Origin: Arthrobacter sp. PsM3
Lineage (GTDB): Bacteria > Actinomycetota > Actinomycetes > Actinomycetales > Micrococcaceae
DNA: 64,000 nucleotides
Assembly: GCF_030433895.1 (NCBI RefSeq)
Contig: NZ_JARUXE010000009.1
Coordinates: 62,001 to 126,000, forward strand
Direction: 5' to 3'
Shown: one piece after another, positions 31,700 to 40,610 of the stretch
Layout: each line of letters opens with the position of its first letter
How positions within the stretch are numbered: position 1 is the first letter of the stretch
Made by a program: the position numbers and the translations under genes
The notes under the pieces: generated by a model
Database searches by the model: none
Seen by the model: only the letters and a program-made list of their open reading frames with translations
What the model was told of the DNA's origin: nothing

Positions 31700-32353
31700 C
31701 TACACCCCGGGGCGGCGCTGCAGCTTCTCGAACTCCCCCAGATACTCCGGCTGGAGGCGGATCTCACCGTCGGCGTCGGCGTCCCGCAGGGCCTCCATGT
31801 CCTCCACCGTGGGATCGCTGAACCACTTGCCGATGGTGACCCCGTGGGTGGGGAGGAAGATCCGGTGGATGTGGTCCCCCGCCTGGATGCTGCCGACCCG
31901 CACCACGCGCAGGTAGGTCCCGACCCGCCCGGCGTCGCCGAACCGCTTCACCCAGTGCGGCTCATGCATCCGCCGCTGGAAGGTGGCGCAGGGGACGCGC
32001 GGGGAGGTCACCTCGACTTCGACGTCGAGTCCGATCTTCCAGCGTTCGCCGATCAGGGCGTCCGTGGCGCTGATGCCGGCGACGCGCAGGTTCTCGCCGA
32101 AGATCCCCGGCGGCAGTTCCCGGCCGAGCTCCGCTGTCCAGTAGTCGGCGTCGTCCTGGGAATAGGCGTAGAGCGCCTGGTCCTCGCCGCCGTGGTGGAC
32201 GCGGCTGGCCTGGACATCACCGCGCAGCCCGAGCTTGTGCACCCTGACCGGTCCGGCCACGGGCCGTTTGTCGATCGCGGTGACGCCGACGCTGCCGGGG
32301 TCCTCCAGCAGCTGGTGTACGCGGCAGACGGCGAGAACGGAAGCGGTGTCCAT
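31700..32353 (-). CDS. MOSC domain protein, YiiM-like
   Basis: This 217-aa MOSC domain protein is related to the C-terminal domain of molybdenum cofactor sulfurases and to YiiM/YcbX. Visible motifs are VRVHKLGLRGDVQA, HHGGEDQALYAYS, GIFGENLRVAG and the conserved cysteine in SPRVPCATFQRRM. A C-terminal helical segment (LPTHGVTIGKWFSDP...MEALRD) matches the three-helix extension of YiiM. It probably works in molybdopterin-dependent reduction of N-hydroxylated compounds. The ATG start at 32353 is the first to give a family-like N terminus. Confidence 0.9.
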   Translation of the reverse strand: MDTASVLAVCRVHQLLEDPGSVGVTAIDKRPVAGPVRVHKLGLRGDVQASRVHHGGEDQALYAYSQDDADYWTAELGRELPPGIFGENLRVAGISATDALIGERWKIGLDVEVEVTSPRVPCATFQRRMHEPHWVKRFGDAGRVGTYLRVVRVGSIQAGDHIHRIFLPTHGVTIGKWFSDPTVEDMEALRDADADGEIRLQPEYLGEFEKLQRRPGV

Positions 32354-32516
32354 GGCACCAGTGTAGGCCCGGGCCCCGCCGGGCGGGTGCCGTGGCAGGC
32401 ATGGGGAGTTCTGCCCAATACATCGGTAAACGGTGGAACGGATGGCGGTTAGGCTGGCTCCGGCACTACTGCCGCAAGTCACGGCAAATGCAATCCAGGG
32501 GAACGCAGGGGAACGC

Positions 32517-33197
32517 ATGGACAAGCAGGAGCACCCGGGGGAAGCGAACCCGGAGGGTGGAATAACAGATTCAGGGCCGCCGGCGTGGGGAACTGCCCGG
32601 GAGGACTTCACCCCCAGGCCCCGGAGCAATGACCGTCAGCAGCCGCCGTGGCAGGTGCCTCAGCCGGCCCTCCGCCCCGAACTGGCGGACCAGCACGCCT
32701 TGTCAGATACCCCCGGACCCCCGCCGCTGGCCGGCGCCCGCCCGTCGAGCCCCCTGGTGGACCCTTTCGGCCGTGAACGTGCGCGGAAGCTGGCGTCAGC
32801 TCCCGACCGGAAGAAACGCTCCCAGCGGCGCACGGCTGTTGTGGCGCTCGGCGTGACCGCGCTGCTGGCCGGGACCATCACCGCGATGGTGGCCAGCAAC
32901 GAGGATGACGCCGACTACGCCCAGGTGTGCTTCAACGACGGCACCGGCGAGCGCGTCGATGACTCCCAGTGCGGCAACAGCAGCACCCAGGGACGCGGTT
33001 CCGGCGCCTACGCCTGGTACTTCTATTCCCGCGGCGCGAGCGTGCCGGGGGTGGGACAGAACCGGTCCGGCTACCCCAGCTACACCAAGACTGCCCCGGC
33101 CGGGGCGAAGGCGTCGACGGGGTACAGCTCCAAGGGTGGAACTGTGAGCCGGGGCGGCTTCGGCTCCAGCTCCAAGGGCGGAAGCACGGGCGGCTAG
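32517..33197 (+). CDS. Membrane-anchored YgiB-like protein
   Basis: This protein of 226 aa has a proline-rich cytoplasmic N-terminal half, a basic stop KKRSQRR, and one membrane span (TAVVALGVTALLAGTITAMV) at about residues 105-125. The low-complexity exterior part contains CFNDGTGERVDDSQC, then tyrosine- and serine-rich sequence ending in TVSRGGFGSSSKGG. E. coli YgiB (DUF1190) ends in a very similar TVTRGGFG motif and has cysteine pairs of the same kind. There too it lies directly upstream of the glutathionylspermidine-synthase-like ygiC. Sequence similarity outside the tail is weak, so the assignment rests on tail motif plus gene order. The start is supported by AGGGGAA. Confidence 0.65.
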   Translation: MDKQEHPGEANPEGGITDSGPPAWGTAREDFTPRPRSNDRQQPPWQVPQPALRPELADQHALSDTPGPPPLAGARPSSPLVDPFGRERARKLASAPDRKKRSQRRTAVVALGVTALLAGTITAMVASNEDDADYAQVCFNDGTGERVDDSQCGNSSTQGRGSGAYAWYFYSRGASVPGVGQNRSGYPSYTKTAPAGAKASTGYSSKGGTVSRGGFGSSSKGGSTGG

Positions 33198-33199
33198 GC

Positions 33200-34417
33200 A
33201 TGAAACGACATATTTCCGAGCCACGGCCGGACTGGAAGCAGCGGATCGAACAGCAGGGCCTGGTCTTCTCCACCACTGACATGCCGGACGGGCGCGCCGT
33301 CGAGTACTGGCACGAGGGTGCCTATTACGAGTTCACCGTGGACGAGGTGGAGACCCTTGAAGGGACTGCGGAAGAGATGCACCTGATGTCTCTGGAGGCA
33401 GCGAAGTTCCTCGCGACCGGCGCAATGGGGACGATTGGTATCGGGCCGCAGGCGCTGGAGCTCGCCGCGGAGTCGCTTCAGGCCGGTGACGCTGATGTTT
33501 ATGGACGGTTCGACTTTGTCTACGACGGCCACGGCGGCCCGGCCAAGATGCTGGAATACAACGCGGACACCCCCACGGGGCTCATCGAGGCAGCGGTGGC
33601 GCAGTGGTTCTGGCTGCAGGACGTCTTCCCCGGGAAGGACCAGTGGAACGGCATCCATGAAGCCCTGGTCCGGCAGTGGAAGAAGCTGCAATACAGGACC
33701 GGCATGAGTACCCTGCATGTTGCCCACGCCGAAGCGGAGGAATCCGGCGAAGACTGGATGACGGCTGCCTACATGCGGGACGTCGCGGGCCAGGGCGGCT
33801 GGACCACTATCGGCATCAACATGTCCGATATCGGCTGGGACCCGAACCTCAACCGCTTCGTGGACCTGGACAACTTCATGATCAGCACCATGTTCAAGCT
33901 CTATCCCTGGGAGCTGATGATGAAGGAGCCGTTCGGCCAGCGCCTGCTCCAGCGTGCCCACAACCCGCGCTGGGTAGAGCCGGCCTGGAAAATGCTCCTG
34001 TCCAACAAGGCACTGCTCGCGGCCCTGTGGCATCTCTACCCGGACCATCCGAACCTGCTGCCGGCCTATCTTGACGGCCCGGGCCCACTGACCGAATGGG
34101 TGGCCAAGCCGCTGCACGGCCGCGAAGGGGACAACATCAAGATCCACGCCAAAGGCGTCAACCTTGAACAGCCCGGCGGCTACGGCCGTGAAGGCTGGTG
34201 CTACCAGCAGTTCCACGCCTTGCCTGACTTTGACGGCAACCGTCCGGTGCTGGGGCTCTGGGTGGTCGACGGCGAATCGGTCGGCTGCGGCATCCGCGAA
34301 TCCGATGGCCCGATCACCGACTACTTCTGCCGCTTTGTGCCAAACACGATCGACTCTGTGGCCCCGCCCTCCTCCCTATCGAAGGCCCATTCCAGCAAGG
34401 CAGGTACCACTTTATGA
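33200..34417 (+). CDS. Glutathionylspermidine synthase-like ATP-grasp ligase (YgiC-like)
   Basis: This 405-aa ligase resembles the synthetase domain of glutathionylspermidine synthase. It begins with RPDWKQRIEQQGL and AVEYWHEGAYYEFT; the ATP-grasp core has RFDFVYDGHGGPAKMLEYNADTP (acidic metal ligands) and NPRWVEPAWKMLLSNKALL. The later part KPLHGREGDNIKI supplies a nucleotide-binding lysine. It would join a carboxylate to an amine using ATP. Actinobacteria of this kind generally use mycothiol rather than glutathione and spermidine, so the substrate is unlikely to be glutathionylspermidine. The gene starts 2 nt after the YgiB-like stop and overlaps the permease start (ATGA). Confidence 0.87.
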   Translation: MKRHISEPRPDWKQRIEQQGLVFSTTDMPDGRAVEYWHEGAYYEFTVDEVETLEGTAEEMHLMSLEAAKFLATGAMGTIGIGPQALELAAESLQAGDADVYGRFDFVYDGHGGPAKMLEYNADTPTGLIEAAVAQWFWLQDVFPGKDQWNGIHEALVRQWKKLQYRTGMSTLHVAHAEAEESGEDWMTAAYMRDVAGQGGWTTIGINMSDIGWDPNLNRFVDLDNFMISTMFKLYPWELMMKEPFGQRLLQRAHNPRWVEPAWKMLLSNKALLAALWHLYPDHPNLLPAYLDGPGPLTEWVAKPLHGREGDNIKIHAKGVNLEQPGGYGREGWCYQQFHALPDFDGNRPVLGLWVVDGESVGCGIRESDGPITDYFCRFVPNTIDSVAPPSSLSKAHSSKAGTTL

Positions 34418-35919
34418 GCACCAGGACGACGACGGCCGGCAGCCCCGGTGGACAACAGGCCGTCCCTTCCAAGGGGCTACGCGCCGGAATCCTGGATCTC
34501 GGTGACTCGGTAATGCTGGGCCTTGCGTCCACCGCCCCGGTCTATTCCCTCGCCGCCACCCTTGGCCTGATCGTGGCGGTGAATGGAAATTACACGCCCC
34601 TGATCCTGCTCCTGGGCTTCGTCCCGGTGCTTTTCATCGCCTACGCCTTCCGCGAACTGAACAGCGCCATGCCGGACTGCGGGACCACCTTCATCTGGGC
34701 CCGGCGCGCCTTCGGCCACTGGGCCGGCTGGCTGGGCGGCTGGGGGGTGGCGCTGGCCGGCGTCGTGGTGCTGGCCAACCTGGGCCAGGTCGCCGGGCAG
34801 TACCTGTGGCTGCTGGTCGGGGACGGCTCGCTGGCCTCAAACAGCCTCGTGGTGACCGCCACCGGGGTGTTGTTCATTGCCTTTATGACCGTGGTGAACT
34901 ACCGGGGCATCCGGCTCGGTGAACATGTCCAGCGGGTCCTGACCTATGTTCAATACATCTCGCTGGGCATCTTCGCCCTGGCAATTGTGTTCCGGATCGC
35001 GGGTGGCGTCCCCGAGGGCCAGGCCTTCGACTTTGAGTGGTTCAACCCGGCCGGCGCCTTCGCCGATCCGGGCGCCGTCGTCCATGGCGTGCTTCTGGCG
35101 CTCTTCATCTACTGGGGCTGGGACACCTGCCTTGCGGTAAACGAAGAGACGGAGAACCCGGCCACGACGCCCGGCCGCGGCGCGATCATTTCGGCGTTTG
35201 TCCTAGTGGCCATTTACGTATCCGTGGCCCTGCTGGTGATGATGTACGCCACCGTCGGCACGGAAGGGATCGGCCTGGGCAACCAGGCCAATCAGAACGA
35301 CGTGTTCCTCGCGATGAAGGACGTGGTGCTGGGTCCCTGGGGCTGGCTGATCGTCGTGGCCGTCCTGGCATCGGTACTGTCCTCCACGCAGACCACCATC
35401 CTCCCCACGGCCCGGGGCGCCCTGTCCATGGGGGCGCACGGGGCCCTGCCCGCGAAGTTCGGCGAGGTCCACCCCCGCTACCAGACCCCCGGGTTCTCGA
35501 CCAAGGTCATGGGTGCCGCCGCCATGGCCTACTACGTTCTGATGAGCCTGCTGAGTGAGAACCTGCTTTCGGACTCGATCAGCTCCATCAGCCTCTTTAT
35601 CGCCTTCTACTATGCGCTCACCGGGTTCGCCTGCGTCTGGTATTTCCGCGGGACCCTGCGCGGCTCGGCCCGCAACCTCTGGTTCCGCGGCGTCCTCCCG
35701 CTGGCCGGCGCGCTGGCGCTGACCGGGGCATTCTGCGTCTCGGCGGTGCAGATGTGGGATCCGGGCTATGGCGATACGCAGATCTTCGGCGTCGGCGGGG
35801 CCTTCGTCAGCGGTGTTGTGCTGTTGGCTCTCGGCGCGGTGCTGGCCGCGGTGTGCCGTTTCGCACCGTCAACCCGGCGCTATTTCCTTGAAAGCAGGAC
35901 CGCCGGCGCCGCAGTGTAG
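34414..35919 (+). CDS. APC-family amino acid/polyamine permease
   Basis: This 501-aa protein has about twelve spans and the APC N-terminal pattern LDLGDSVMLGLASTAPVYSLA, then MPDCGTTFIWARRAFGHWAGWLGGWG. It ends in a short basic tail (STRRYFLES). Its start codon overlaps the stop of the YgiC-like ligase gene, so production is coupled. A plausible reading is that it imports an amine or amino acid used by the ligase, but the sequence does not say which. Confidence 0.92.
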   Translation: MSTRTTTAGSPGGQQAVPSKGLRAGILDLGDSVMLGLASTAPVYSLAATLGLIVAVNGNYTPLILLLGFVPVLFIAYAFRELNSAMPDCGTTFIWARRAFGHWAGWLGGWGVALAGVVVLANLGQVAGQYLWLLVGDGSLASNSLVVTATGVLFIAFMTVVNYRGIRLGEHVQRVLTYVQYISLGIFALAIVFRIAGGVPEGQAFDFEWFNPAGAFADPGAVVHGVLLALFIYWGWDTCLAVNEETENPATTPGRGAIISAFVLVAIYVSVALLVMMYATVGTEGIGLGNQANQNDVFLAMKDVVLGPWGWLIVVAVLASVLSSTQTTILPTARGALSMGAHGALPAKFGEVHPRYQTPGFSTKVMGAAAMAYYVLMSLLSENLLSDSISSISLFIAFYYALTGFACVWYFRGTLRGSARNLWFRGVLPLAGALALTGAFCVSAVQMWDPGYGDTQIFGVGGAFVSGVVLLALGAVLAAVCRFAPSTRRYFLESRTAGAAV

Positions 35920-35943
35920 CGGGCGCCGCCGTAGGATGCTGGA

Positions 35944-37143
35944 ATGAGCAACGACGCTGATTTTCCTGCCAGTCCTGACCTGTCCGACGTCCTGGCCATC
36001 GATTCCCTGCTGAGCGCAGGGGAACTGGCGGTCAGGGAACGGGTCCGCGATTTCACCGACCAGCGCATCCGCCCGGGCATCGCGGGCTGGTACGACGACG
36101 GCGTCTTCCCGCTCGAGCTGGCCCCGGAACTGGGCGAACTCGGCGTCCTCGGCATGCATCTGGAGGGCTACGGCTGCCCGGGCCGCTCCGCCGTCGAATA
36201 CGGGCTGGCGGCGATGGAACTGGAGGCCGGCGATTCCGGCATCCGCACCTTCGTCTCCGTGCAGGGTTCGCTGGCCATGACGGCCATCCACAAGTGGGGC
36301 TCCGAGGAGCAGAAACTCCACTGGCTCCCCCGGATGGCGGCCGGCGAACTGATCGGCTGCTTCGCGCTGACCGAACCCACCGCCGGTTCGGACCCCGCCG
36401 CGATGAAGACCTTCGCCCGCCGCGACGGCACCGGCGAGGACGCCGGCTGGATTCTGGACGGCACCAAACGCTGGATCGGGCTCGCCTCGGTGGCCGACGT
36501 ACTGGTGGTGTGGGCGATGACCGATGACGGCGTCCACGGCTTCCTGGTCCCCGCCGGCACCCCGGGGGTGACCGCGACGCCGATCGGGCAGAAACTCTCG
36601 ATGCGCGCCTCGATCCAGTGCGATGTCACGTTCGACGGCGTCCGGCTGGGCCCGGAGGCCCTGCTCCCGGCAGCACGCGGCCTGCGCGGCCCGTTCAGCT
36701 GCCTGAACGAGGCGCGATACGGGATCGCGTGGGGCGCGATGGGTGCGGCCCGGGACTCCTACGAGGCCGCGCTGAAGTACGCACAGGAACGGCTGCAGTT
36801 CGGCCGGCCGCTCGCCGGCTACCAGATGACCCAGGAGAAGCTCGTGAACATGCTGCTGGAGATCCAGAAGGGCACGCTGCTGGCGCTGCAGCTGGGCCGG
36901 CTCAAGGACGCCGGGAAGCTGCGGCCAGAGCAGATCTCGCTGGGCAAGCTCAACAACGTGCGGGAGGCGATCACCATCGCCCGGGAGGCCCGGACCATCC
37001 TCGGCGGGAACGGCATCACCCTGGATTACTCGCCGCTGCGGCACGCCGCGAACCTGGAGTCGGTGCGCACCTACGAGGGCACGGACGAGGTCCACACCCT
37101 GGTCCTGGGCCAGCACATCACCGGGCTCCCCGCCTTCCGTTAG
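35944..37143 (+). CDS. Acyl-CoA dehydrogenase, glutaryl-CoA dehydrogenase-like
   Basis: This 399-aa flavoprotein carries FALTEPTAGSDPAAMKTFAR (FAD and substrate motif), the central RWIGLASVADVLVVWA, and the C-terminal ILGGNGITLDYSPLRHAANLE. The catalytic base is E378 in TYEGTDEVH. The combination YEGT plus GQHITG resembles glutaryl-CoA dehydrogenases, which decarboxylate glutaryl-CoA to crotonyl-CoA in lysine and tryptophan catabolism. Other short branched substrates are possible. It begins 24 nt after the permease, which might be an operon but could be coincidence. Confidence 0.9.
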   Translation: MSNDADFPASPDLSDVLAIDSLLSAGELAVRERVRDFTDQRIRPGIAGWYDDGVFPLELAPELGELGVLGMHLEGYGCPGRSAVEYGLAAMELEAGDSGIRTFVSVQGSLAMTAIHKWGSEEQKLHWLPRMAAGELIGCFALTEPTAGSDPAAMKTFARRDGTGEDAGWILDGTKRWIGLASVADVLVVWAMTDDGVHGFLVPAGTPGVTATPIGQKLSMRASIQCDVTFDGVRLGPEALLPAARGLRGPFSCLNEARYGIAWGAMGAARDSYEAALKYAQERLQFGRPLAGYQMTQEKLVNMLLEIQKGTLLALQLGRLKDAGKLRPEQISLGKLNNVREAITIAREARTILGGNGITLDYSPLRHAANLESVRTYEGTDEVHTLVLGQHITGLPAFR

Positions 37144-37215
37144 GCCTGCACCCGTGGGGCGAGAGCAGCAACGCCACCGTCCCGGTCACATCCGCATCCG
37201 CCTTGCCCAAGAACT

Positions 37216-38577
37216 TTAACTCTTGGCCGGCTCAACATCCTGGTGAACATCGAACGCCGGGGCCAGCGAGCCGCGCCGGAGCACCAGAAGCCAGCATCCC
37301 ATGATGGCGAGGGCACAGAACACGCCGGAACTGGAGCCCATGATCCAGGGGCCCGGCGTCTGGATGTCCAGGTTCTCCGCACCCAGCGCCGCACCAATGG
37401 TCTTGGGCGAGAACAGGAATACCAGGACCGAGATCCCCAGCACTGCGCCCATGAGCCACCGCACTCCGCGGTGTCGAAGCGGCGTCTCGCGAAGGGTCCA
37501 GGCGAAGGCCGGCAGTACGGCCGCGACCCAGACCCAGTGGTGTGACCAGGACACCGGGCTGATCAGCAGCATGGTGAGCGCCGTCGTCGAGATGGCCACA
37601 ACGCGCGAGCCCTGGGTGCTGGCCAACCGGATGATCCCGGCAGCCACCGCCACCACCAACAGGCTCAGCAGCAACCACGGCACGGTGACCGAAGCTTCCG
37701 GGACGCCGAAGTGCAGGAGCGCCCCTTTGAGGGAGAGGTTGTCGACGTAGCCGGCGCCACCTATCCGGGACGTGTCCGGGAGGATCTCCAACCAGAACTG
37801 CAGGGATTCGGCCGGACGGAGCACCCAGCCGACCAGCACGGTGCCGGCGAAGCCCGCACCCATGTTGAGCAGCCCGCGCCAGTCTTTTCGCACCAGGAAG
37901 TACAGCCCGAACACCAGTGGCGTCAACTTGATGCCGGCGGCGACGCCCACCAGGAATCCGCTGCCGGGGAAGCCGCTGGTCCAGCGCCGGTTCCGGGACA
38001 GCAGATCCGCCACCATCAGGCCCATGAGCAGGATGTTGATCTGCCCGAAAGCCAGGGTCTCACGCCAGGGACCAAGGTTCAGGACGGCCAGGACCAGCAC
38101 GGCGGCGCCCCAGCGGTTGCGCGCCGAAGTGAAGGTGCCCCGCCAGTCAGCCCCGGCGTTCCAGTACTTCACGGCGCGCAGAGAAATCCAGCCCGCCACA
38201 ACGGTCCCGGCCGCGTTGAACAACGTGAGCGCCAGGGGTTCCGGCAGCCTGGCCAGCAGGCCAAAGAGCAGCGCGGCAAACGGCGGATACGTGAACGGCA
38301 ACTGGGGACCGCCAGACCAGTCGATGTTGCCCCGGTAGAGGTCCGACGGCGCAGCCCCGGCGTCGTTGAGGATCCTGCCGCCGTGCCAGTAGACGCTGAA
38401 GTCGAGGCCCTGCTCCGCCCAGACACCGAGCCAGGTCCACACCAGGTACAGCACCGCTGCCAGGGCCAGGGCGTTGGAGAGCTGCAGCAGTTGCGGGACC
38501 GGATGCCGCTGCGACAGCCCGGAGGGCTGCGATGGCGCGGACGGCGCGGGCCTGTTTTCGGCATCGAGCAGTGGCAA
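37216..38577 (-). CDS. GT87 (DUF2029) polyprenol-phosphate-mannose-dependent glycosyltransferase, copy 1
   Basis: This integral membrane protein of 453 aa has about ten spans. An aspartate near the start of the first large loop lies in LDFSVYWHGGRILNDAG, a position typical of the catalytic aspartate in GT-C enzymes. PFTYPPFAALLFGLLA and the SWSHHWVWVAAVLPAF motif mark the GT87 family, which includes PimE and MptC. It should transfer mannose or another hexose from a polyprenyl-phosphate donor to an envelope lipid or polysaccharide on the outer face. The start is TTG with GGGGGA upstream. A paralogue lies at 40611. Confidence 0.87.
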   Translation of the reverse strand: MPLLDAENRPAPSAPSQPSGLSQRHPVPQLLQLSNALALAAVLYLVWTWLGVWAEQGLDFSVYWHGGRILNDAGAAPSDLYRGNIDWSGGPQLPFTYPPFAALLFGLLARLPEPLALTLFNAAGTVVAGWISLRAVKYWNAGADWRGTFTSARNRWGAAVLVLAVLNLGPWRETLAFGQINILLMGLMVADLLSRNRRWTSGFPGSGFLVGVAAGIKLTPLVFGLYFLVRKDWRGLLNMGAGFAGTVLVGWVLRPAESLQFWLEILPDTSRIGGAGYVDNLSLKGALLHFGVPEASVTVPWLLLSLLVVAVAAGIIRLASTQGSRVVAISTTALTMLLISPVSWSHHWVWVAAVLPAFAWTLRETPLRHRGVRWLMGAVLGISVLVFLFSPKTIGAALGAENLDIQTPGPWIMGSSSGVFCALAIMGCWLLVLRRGSLAPAFDVHQDVEPAKS

Positions 38578-38659
38578 GGGTCCCCCAGGATCTGGCTGAG
38601 CCGGGGCCCCTTCAGGGCGCCGGCAAGGCGCCGTGCCTCGCTGTCATCCTACCGAAGCC

Positions 38660-40006
38660 TTACGCGGGGACCGCGACTACGTCCTTCCTGCCGGCATCCT
38701 TGCGGATGGTTGCACTGATCACGGCGGCGATGGTGCACATCGCGGCCGCCCCGAACCAGGCGTAGGTGTACTGTCCGGTGGCGTCCCGGATGGCGCCGGC
38801 CGCCAGCGCCGCTGCGGCCGCGCCGAGCTGGTGGGCGGCGAAGACCCAGCCGAACACCACGCTGCCGTCCGCGCCGAAGACCTGGCGGCAGATGGCAGCG
38901 GTCGGCGGCACGGTGGCCACCCAGTCCAGTCCGTAGATCACCACGAACACGATCATGCTGGGCTGGACGGTGGCGCTCAGCAGCAGCGGCAGCACCAGCA
39001 GGCCAATCCCGCGGAACTGGTAGTAGACAGCGAGCAGGATCCGCGGGTTGAACCGGTCCGTCAGCCAGCCGGAGGCGATCGTCCCCGCGATGTCGAAGAT
39101 CCCGACGACGGCCAGCAGGCCTGCCGCCGTCGTCTGGGACATGCCGTGGTCGTGGGCGGAGGGGATGAAGTGGGTGCCGATCAGTCCGTTGGTGGTGGCG
39201 CCGCAGATCGCGAACCCGGCAGCGAGGGCCCAGAAGGTCCGCAACTTGCTGGCGCGCTTGAGTACCTGCAGGGCCCGGGCGGCGGCATTCCGGCGGGGTT
39301 CCCCGGCCCCCGCCTGACCCGGCCCGGGTGGGGACCCGGAAGTGGACCCGGGCGTGGTCACCGGCTCCGCGTCGGCCCCGTAGGGCAGCACGCCGGCATC
39401 GGCGGGCGAGTTCTTCAGGAACTTCAGCACCAGCGGCACCACGGCCAGGGCCCCGGCGGCGATCAGCAGCGACGCCTGCCGCCAGCCCGGGTCCTGGGCC
39501 AGGGCGGCGATGAACGGCAGGAAGACCAGTTGCCCGGCGGCGCTGCCTGCGGTGAGGATGCCGATCACCAGCCCGCGGCTCTTCGCGAACCAGGTGTTGG
39601 CAATGGTCGCGGCGAAGACCAGCGCCATGGACCCGGTTCCGAGCCCGATCAGCAGTCCCCAGGTCAGCAGGATCTGCCAGGACTCGGTCACCAGCACGGT
39701 CAGGGCGCTGCCGGCCCCGATCAGCACGAGCGCCACGGCGGTGACGGCGCGGACGCCGAAGCGTTCCATCAGGGCCGCGGCGAAGGGCGCGGTGAGGCCG
39801 AAGAGCACCAGGTTGATGCTGACCGCGGCGGAGAGCACGGTGGTGGACCAGCCGAATTCGTTTTGCAGCGGCACCATCAGCACCCCCGGCGCTGCCCGGA
39901 AGCCGGCCGCGCCGACGAGCGCGAGGAACGCGACGGCGGCGACGGTCCAGGCCGGGTGGATCCTCCGCCGGCGCGCGGGCAGCAGGGTGTTTTTCGGGGC
40001 GCTCAT
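38660..40006 (-). CDS. MFS transporter, oxalate/monocarboxylate-type (OFA-like)
   Basis: This 448-aa MFS carrier has twelve spans. MVPLQNEFGWSTTVLSAAVSINLVLFGLTAPF is typical of the OFA or YbfB-like branch of the superfamily. A long central loop (SGSPPGPGQAGAGEPRRN) separates the two halves. The ATG overlaps the TGA of the HxlR gene (ATGA), so the regulator and transporter are translationally coupled and probably form an autoregulated efflux or uptake unit. Substrate unknown. Confidence 0.88.
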   Translation of the reverse strand: MSAPKNTLLPARRRRIHPAWTVAAVAFLALVGAAGFRAAPGVLMVPLQNEFGWSTTVLSAAVSINLVLFGLTAPFAAALMERFGVRAVTAVALVLIGAGSALTVLVTESWQILLTWGLLIGLGTGSMALVFAATIANTWFAKSRGLVIGILTAGSAAGQLVFLPFIAALAQDPGWRQASLLIAAGALAVVPLVLKFLKNSPADAGVLPYGADAEPVTTPGSTSGSPPGPGQAGAGEPRRNAAARALQVLKRASKLRTFWALAAGFAICGATTNGLIGTHFIPSAHDHGMSQTTAAGLLAVVGIFDIAGTIASGWLTDRFNPRILLAVYYQFRGIGLLVLPLLLSATVQPSMIVFVVIYGLDWVATVPPTAAICRQVFGADGSVVFGWVFAAHQLGAAAAALAAGAIRDATGQYTYAWFGAAAMCTIAAVISATIRKDAGRKDVVAVPA

Positions 40007-40533
40007 GAGGCGGCTCCGTTCGCGTGGGGGGTGGTGCCGGCCGGGTCCGGGGCGGCGGCGAGCGGCACGGGATCCGGGGTGCGGGTGAGACTGTGCCAGC
40101 TGGTGTTCCGGACGGTGAGCCGTTCCCCGCACGCCGTGCAGCTGTCCGCGGACGTGGTGCGCGCCCCGCAGCCGGTGTGCATCACGAACATGTGGGACTG
40201 CTCCGAGGGCGCCGGCAGGTGCTTTTCGGCCCAGAGGACGACGGCGTTCAGCACCGGCAGGGCATCCTCCCCCTTGGCGGTGAGCACGTACTCCTGGCGG
40301 GTGCGGCCGCCGTCGGCGTACGGCTGCCGGGCGAGCAGCCCGGCGTCGACGAGGGCGGCCAGGCGTTTGGTGAGGACGGAATCCGCGGCCCCGAGCCGGG
40401 ACTTCATCGCGTCGAAGCGGCCGTTGCCGAAGAAGACCTCGCGGAGGACGAGCATGCCCCACGGGTCCCCCAGGATGTCCAGCCCGCGCGCCATGCTGCA
40501 GTTCCGCTGGGACCAGTCCGATCGAAGTGCCAT
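40003..40533 (-). CDS. HxlR-family regulator with a C-terminal zinc-ribbon-like tail
   Basis: This protein of 176 aa starts with NCSMARGLDILGDPWGMLVLREVFFGN, the HxlR winged-helix pattern including its conserved cysteine, followed by SRLGAADSVLTKRLAALVDAGLL and a wing YADGGRTRQEYVLT. The C-terminal extension contains CGARTTSADSCTACGERL, a CxnCxxC set that looks like a small metal-binding ribbon. Most HxlR proteins are 110-130 aa and lack it. It probably controls the co-transcribed MFS gene. Confidence 0.9.
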   Translation of the reverse strand: MALRSDWSQRNCSMARGLDILGDPWGMLVLREVFFGNGRFDAMKSRLGAADSVLTKRLAALVDAGLLARQPYADGGRTRQEYVLTAKGEDALPVLNAVVLWAEKHLPAPSEQSHMFVMHTGCGARTTSADSCTACGERLTVRNTSWHSLTRTPDPVPLAAAPDPAGTTPHANGAAS

Positions 40534-40610
40534 GCGGACAAAACTAGCTGACTATCTTCAAGAAAGCCATACCCGGAGGCAAAGTGCCGGCGGAACCCGG
40601 AGTCAGAGCT

